This document shows, piece by piece, positions 62,173 to 64,000 of a stretch of 64,000 bases of DNA. The notes under the pieces were generated by a model, which did not search any database, was not told the DNA's origin, and was given only the letters and a program-made list of their open reading frames with translations. The first letter of the stretch is position 1, and every line of letters begins with the position of its first letter. The stretch comes from Nonomuraea basaltis (GTDB taxonomy: Bacteria > Actinomycetota > Actinomycetes > Streptosporangiales > Streptosporangiaceae): contig NZ_VCJS01000017.1 of the NCBI RefSeq assembly GCF_005893125.1, forward strand, positions 1-64,000. Reading direction: 5' to 3'. The position numbers and the translations under genes are program-made.

Positions 62173-64000
62173 TCACGGACACGTCCGGCGGTATATCTCC
62201 TGCGGCATGAGATTCTCCCATTCCTCCCGGGTGAGGGAGCGGCCCGCGTTGGCGCACGCCGCGGCCACCAGGTCGGGGGGCGTGCGGACGTTCCACAGCC
62301 GCGCGGTGTCATCGCCCGCGACCGAGGCGACGGTCGTCCCGTCCCTGCCGTAGACGACCGCGGTCACGCCGCTCGTGTGACCGGTCATCGGGAGGCCCAG
62401 CCGCCGGTACGTCCTCAGGTCCCATAGTTGCACATCGCCGGTGGTGAGGCCGGTGGCGAGGGCCTCGCCGTCCGGGCTGAACGCGAGCGTGTTCGTGATG
62501 CCGTCCTTGACGATCAGGCCGACGCCCTCCGGGCGGCGGCGCGCCACGTCCCAGAGCCGGACGCTGTGGTCGCCGGCCGTGATGGCCAGTTTCCGGCCGT
62601 TGGGGCTGAACGCCAGGGCGTTGACGATGCCGCCGCCGCCCGCGATCTGCGGGCCCTCGATCTCGCGGCGGGTGGCCACGTCGAAGAGCCGTACCCGGTT
62701 GTCGAAGCCCGTGGTCGCCACCAGCGCGCCGCCGGGACTGATCGCCATCGCCGTGATGACGTCGGTGTGGCCGGGCACGCGGATGCGCGGCCCGGTCTCC
62801 CGGCGGCGCGCGATGTCCCAGAACGCTATGGCCTGATCCTGGTCGACGGCGGCGAACCGGCCGTCGGAGCTGATCCTGGCCACGCCCTTGAGCGTCCCGT
62901 CATGGACGAGCTCGCGGCGCCCCGCGACGTCCCAGAGCCGCAGACCGTCCGGATGGGACGTCAGGAGCATCCGCCCGTCGGGAGTGAATTCGAGGTGGTA
63001 CACCGCGCGTCGCGCACCCTTGGGGATCAGCGGAGGGCCGAGGGGACGCTGGGTGGCCACGTCCCAAAGCTGGATCGCGGGGTTCTTCTCGCCGGGCACT
63101 CCGGTGGCCAGGGTCCGTCCGTCGGTGCTCAGCGCGACGGCCGCCTGCGCGGGCATGCGGGTCCCGATCTGCTGGTGGATCTGCGGGTCGGCCAGCCGTA
63201 CCACACCGTCGCCGCCGGCGGCGGCGAGCAGCTTCCCGTCCGGACTGAACGCCACGCCCTCGACACCGCTGAAGTTGTCGGCGAGCGCGAACAGCTGCTG
63301 CCGGCTGGCCGTGTCCCACACGACGGTGCGGCCGCTGTCCCCGCCGGTGGCGATCCGCGTGCCGTCGGGGCTGAAGGCGATCGAGTGGTAACCGGCGGTG
63401 CGGTCCTTGAGCCGGCCCGTCTGCCTACGCGTGGCCACATCCCAGAGCCGGCCGGTGCGGTCCCAGCTCACGGTCGCGAGGGCGGTGCCGTCGGGGCTGA
63501 TGGCGACGTCGGTGACGGGTTGGGTGTGCCCGGTGAAGGGGGCGCCGAGCCGGCGCGAGGTGGCGGCGTCCCAGAGCCGTGCGGTCCCGTCGTCGCCGGC
63601 GGTGGCCAGGGTCGCCCCGTCCCGGCTGAACGTCACCCTGTGAATGGGATGCGTGTGGTCCGGCCCGTCGTGGGGGTGGACCATGGGAGCGCCGTACGGG
63701 CGGTGCGTGGCCACGTCCCACTGCCGGATGACGCCCTTGCTGTTCCCGGTCGCGAAGGTCTTCCCGTCCGGGTTGTACGCGAACGCCGTCACGACCGACC
63801 CGGGTTTCAGCGGGGCGCCCACCTCGCGAAGGGTGGCCACGTCGTAGAACCGGACGGTGTCGTAACAGGCCGCGGCCAGAGTCCGGCCGTCGGGGCTGAA
63901 GCCCAGGTCGACGCTTGAACACTCGTACTTGGGACGGGTGATCGGGGCGCCGAGCCGCCGCCGCGACGCCGTGTCCCAGAGCCGCGTGGTGCCGTCGTCG
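62173..64000 (-). CDS. WD40 repeat protein (5' end beyond the window)
   Basis: The frame is open to base 64000 on the minus strand, so at least 608 residues are visible and the start lies outside. All of it is WD40 units of about 43 residues with the pattern FSPDGR.LA ... RLWDVATRR, about 14 units, ending in LWNVRTPPDLVAAACANAGR SLTREEW, the standard tail of actinobacterial WD40-NACHT/kinase proteins. The N-terminus may hold a NACHT, HTH, trypsin or kinase domain, not visible here. It heads or continues the operon with the 216-aa protein and the NACHT gene. Confidence 0.88.
   Translation of the reverse strand, partial: DDGTTRLWDTASRRRLGAPITRPKYECSSVDLGFSPDGRTLAAACYDTVRFYDVATLREVGAPLKPGSVVTAFAYNPDGKTFATGNSKGVIRQWDVATHRPYGAPMVHPHDGPDHTHPIHRVTFSRDGATLATAGDDGTARLWDAATSRRLGAPFTGHTQPVTDVAISPDGTALATVSWDRTGRLWDVATRRQTGRLKDRTAGYHSIAFSPDGTRIATGGDSGRTVVWDTASRQQLFALADNFSGVEGVAFSPDGKLLAAAGGDGVVRLADPQIHQQIGTRMPAQAAVALSTDGRTLATGVPGEKNPAIQLWDVATQRPLGPPLIPKGARRAVYHLEFTPDGRMLLTSHPDGLRLWDVAGRRELVHDGTLKGVARISSDGRFAAVDQDQAIAFWDIARRRETGPRIRVPGHTDVITAMAISPGGALVATTGFDNRVRLFDVATRREIEGPQIAGGGGIVNALAFSPNGRKLAITAGDHSVRLWDVARRRPEGVGLIVKDGITNTLAFSPDGEALATGLTTGDVQLWDLRTYRRLGLPMTGHTSGVTAVVYGRDGTTVASVAGDDTARLWNVRTPPDLVAAACANAGRSLTREEWENLMPQEIYRRTCP

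Noticed and set aside
62428..63918. A 496-codon plus-strand frame opposite the right-edge WD40 gene
   Set aside because: Periodic only because the WD40 repeats are periodic; no independent protein features.

Overview
This is high-G+C actinomycete chromosome, most likely a filamentous Streptosporangiales-type organism (Nonomuraea-like). That assignment is inferred from the nuo operon layout, a conservon, many WD40/NACHT-type proteins and GTG/TTG starts; no marker gene was searched. No origin, rRNA operon or CRISPR array was seen.

Layout. (1) 1-7311 is the distal half of a respiratory complex I operon (end of nuoI, then nuoJKLMN). Four of the six subunits carry long hydrophilic, apparently disordered tails or inserts. 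(2) 7423-10978 holds housekeeping-type genes: HtpX protease, a repetitive membrane protein, a NUDIX hydrolase and YajQ. (3) At 11286-11367 is a tRNA-Tyr gene with a strong terminator. A 50-bp identical copy of its 3' part sits at 30875-30924, and a third copy of the downstream terminator region lies at 56342-56462. I read 11.3-30.9 kb as an island inserted at tRNA-Tyr, and 30.9-56.4 kb as possibly a second accreted segment.

(4) The first island (about 19.6 kb) contains decayed tniB/tniQ genes, a MerR-VOC fusion, a BRCT-WD40 protein between two ~120-bp direct repeats, and a junkyard of gene fragments (DUF3703, Tn3 transposase, GH3). It also contains an intact sugar-acid catabolic cluster (SDR, IlvD/Edd dehydratase, IclR regulator, SMP-30 lactonase, FAH hydrolase, MDR dehydrogenase), a SulP transporter, and a three-gene DyP-peroxidase operon. 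(5) 30.9-44.5 kb holds a broken tyrosine recombinase, a rarA fragment, a flavin monooxygenase/TetR pair, a WD40 protein, oxidoreductases (one of visibly lower G+C), two truncated hydrolases, TetR and WYL regulators, RidA and DUF488.

(6) 44.5-49.9 kb is a complete conservon (CvnA-E: histidine-kinase-like ATPase, roadblock, DUF742, small GTPase, P450) followed by a second P450. (7) 50.3-58.5 kb is a run of mostly single genes: an alcohol dehydrogenase/XRE pair, GNAT, PPOX, methyltransferase, a maltokinase-cap-like protein and a GIY-YIG/UVR protein. (8) 58971-64000 is a tightly overlapping minus-strand operon: a WD40 protein running off the window, a 216-aa unknown, and a HTH-NACHT-transmembrane NTPase.

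The best candidates for under-described systems are the WD40/unknown/NACHT-TM operon, the DyP triad, and the BRCT-WD40 gene with its flanking repeats. Percent identities and G+C values quoted are by eye.
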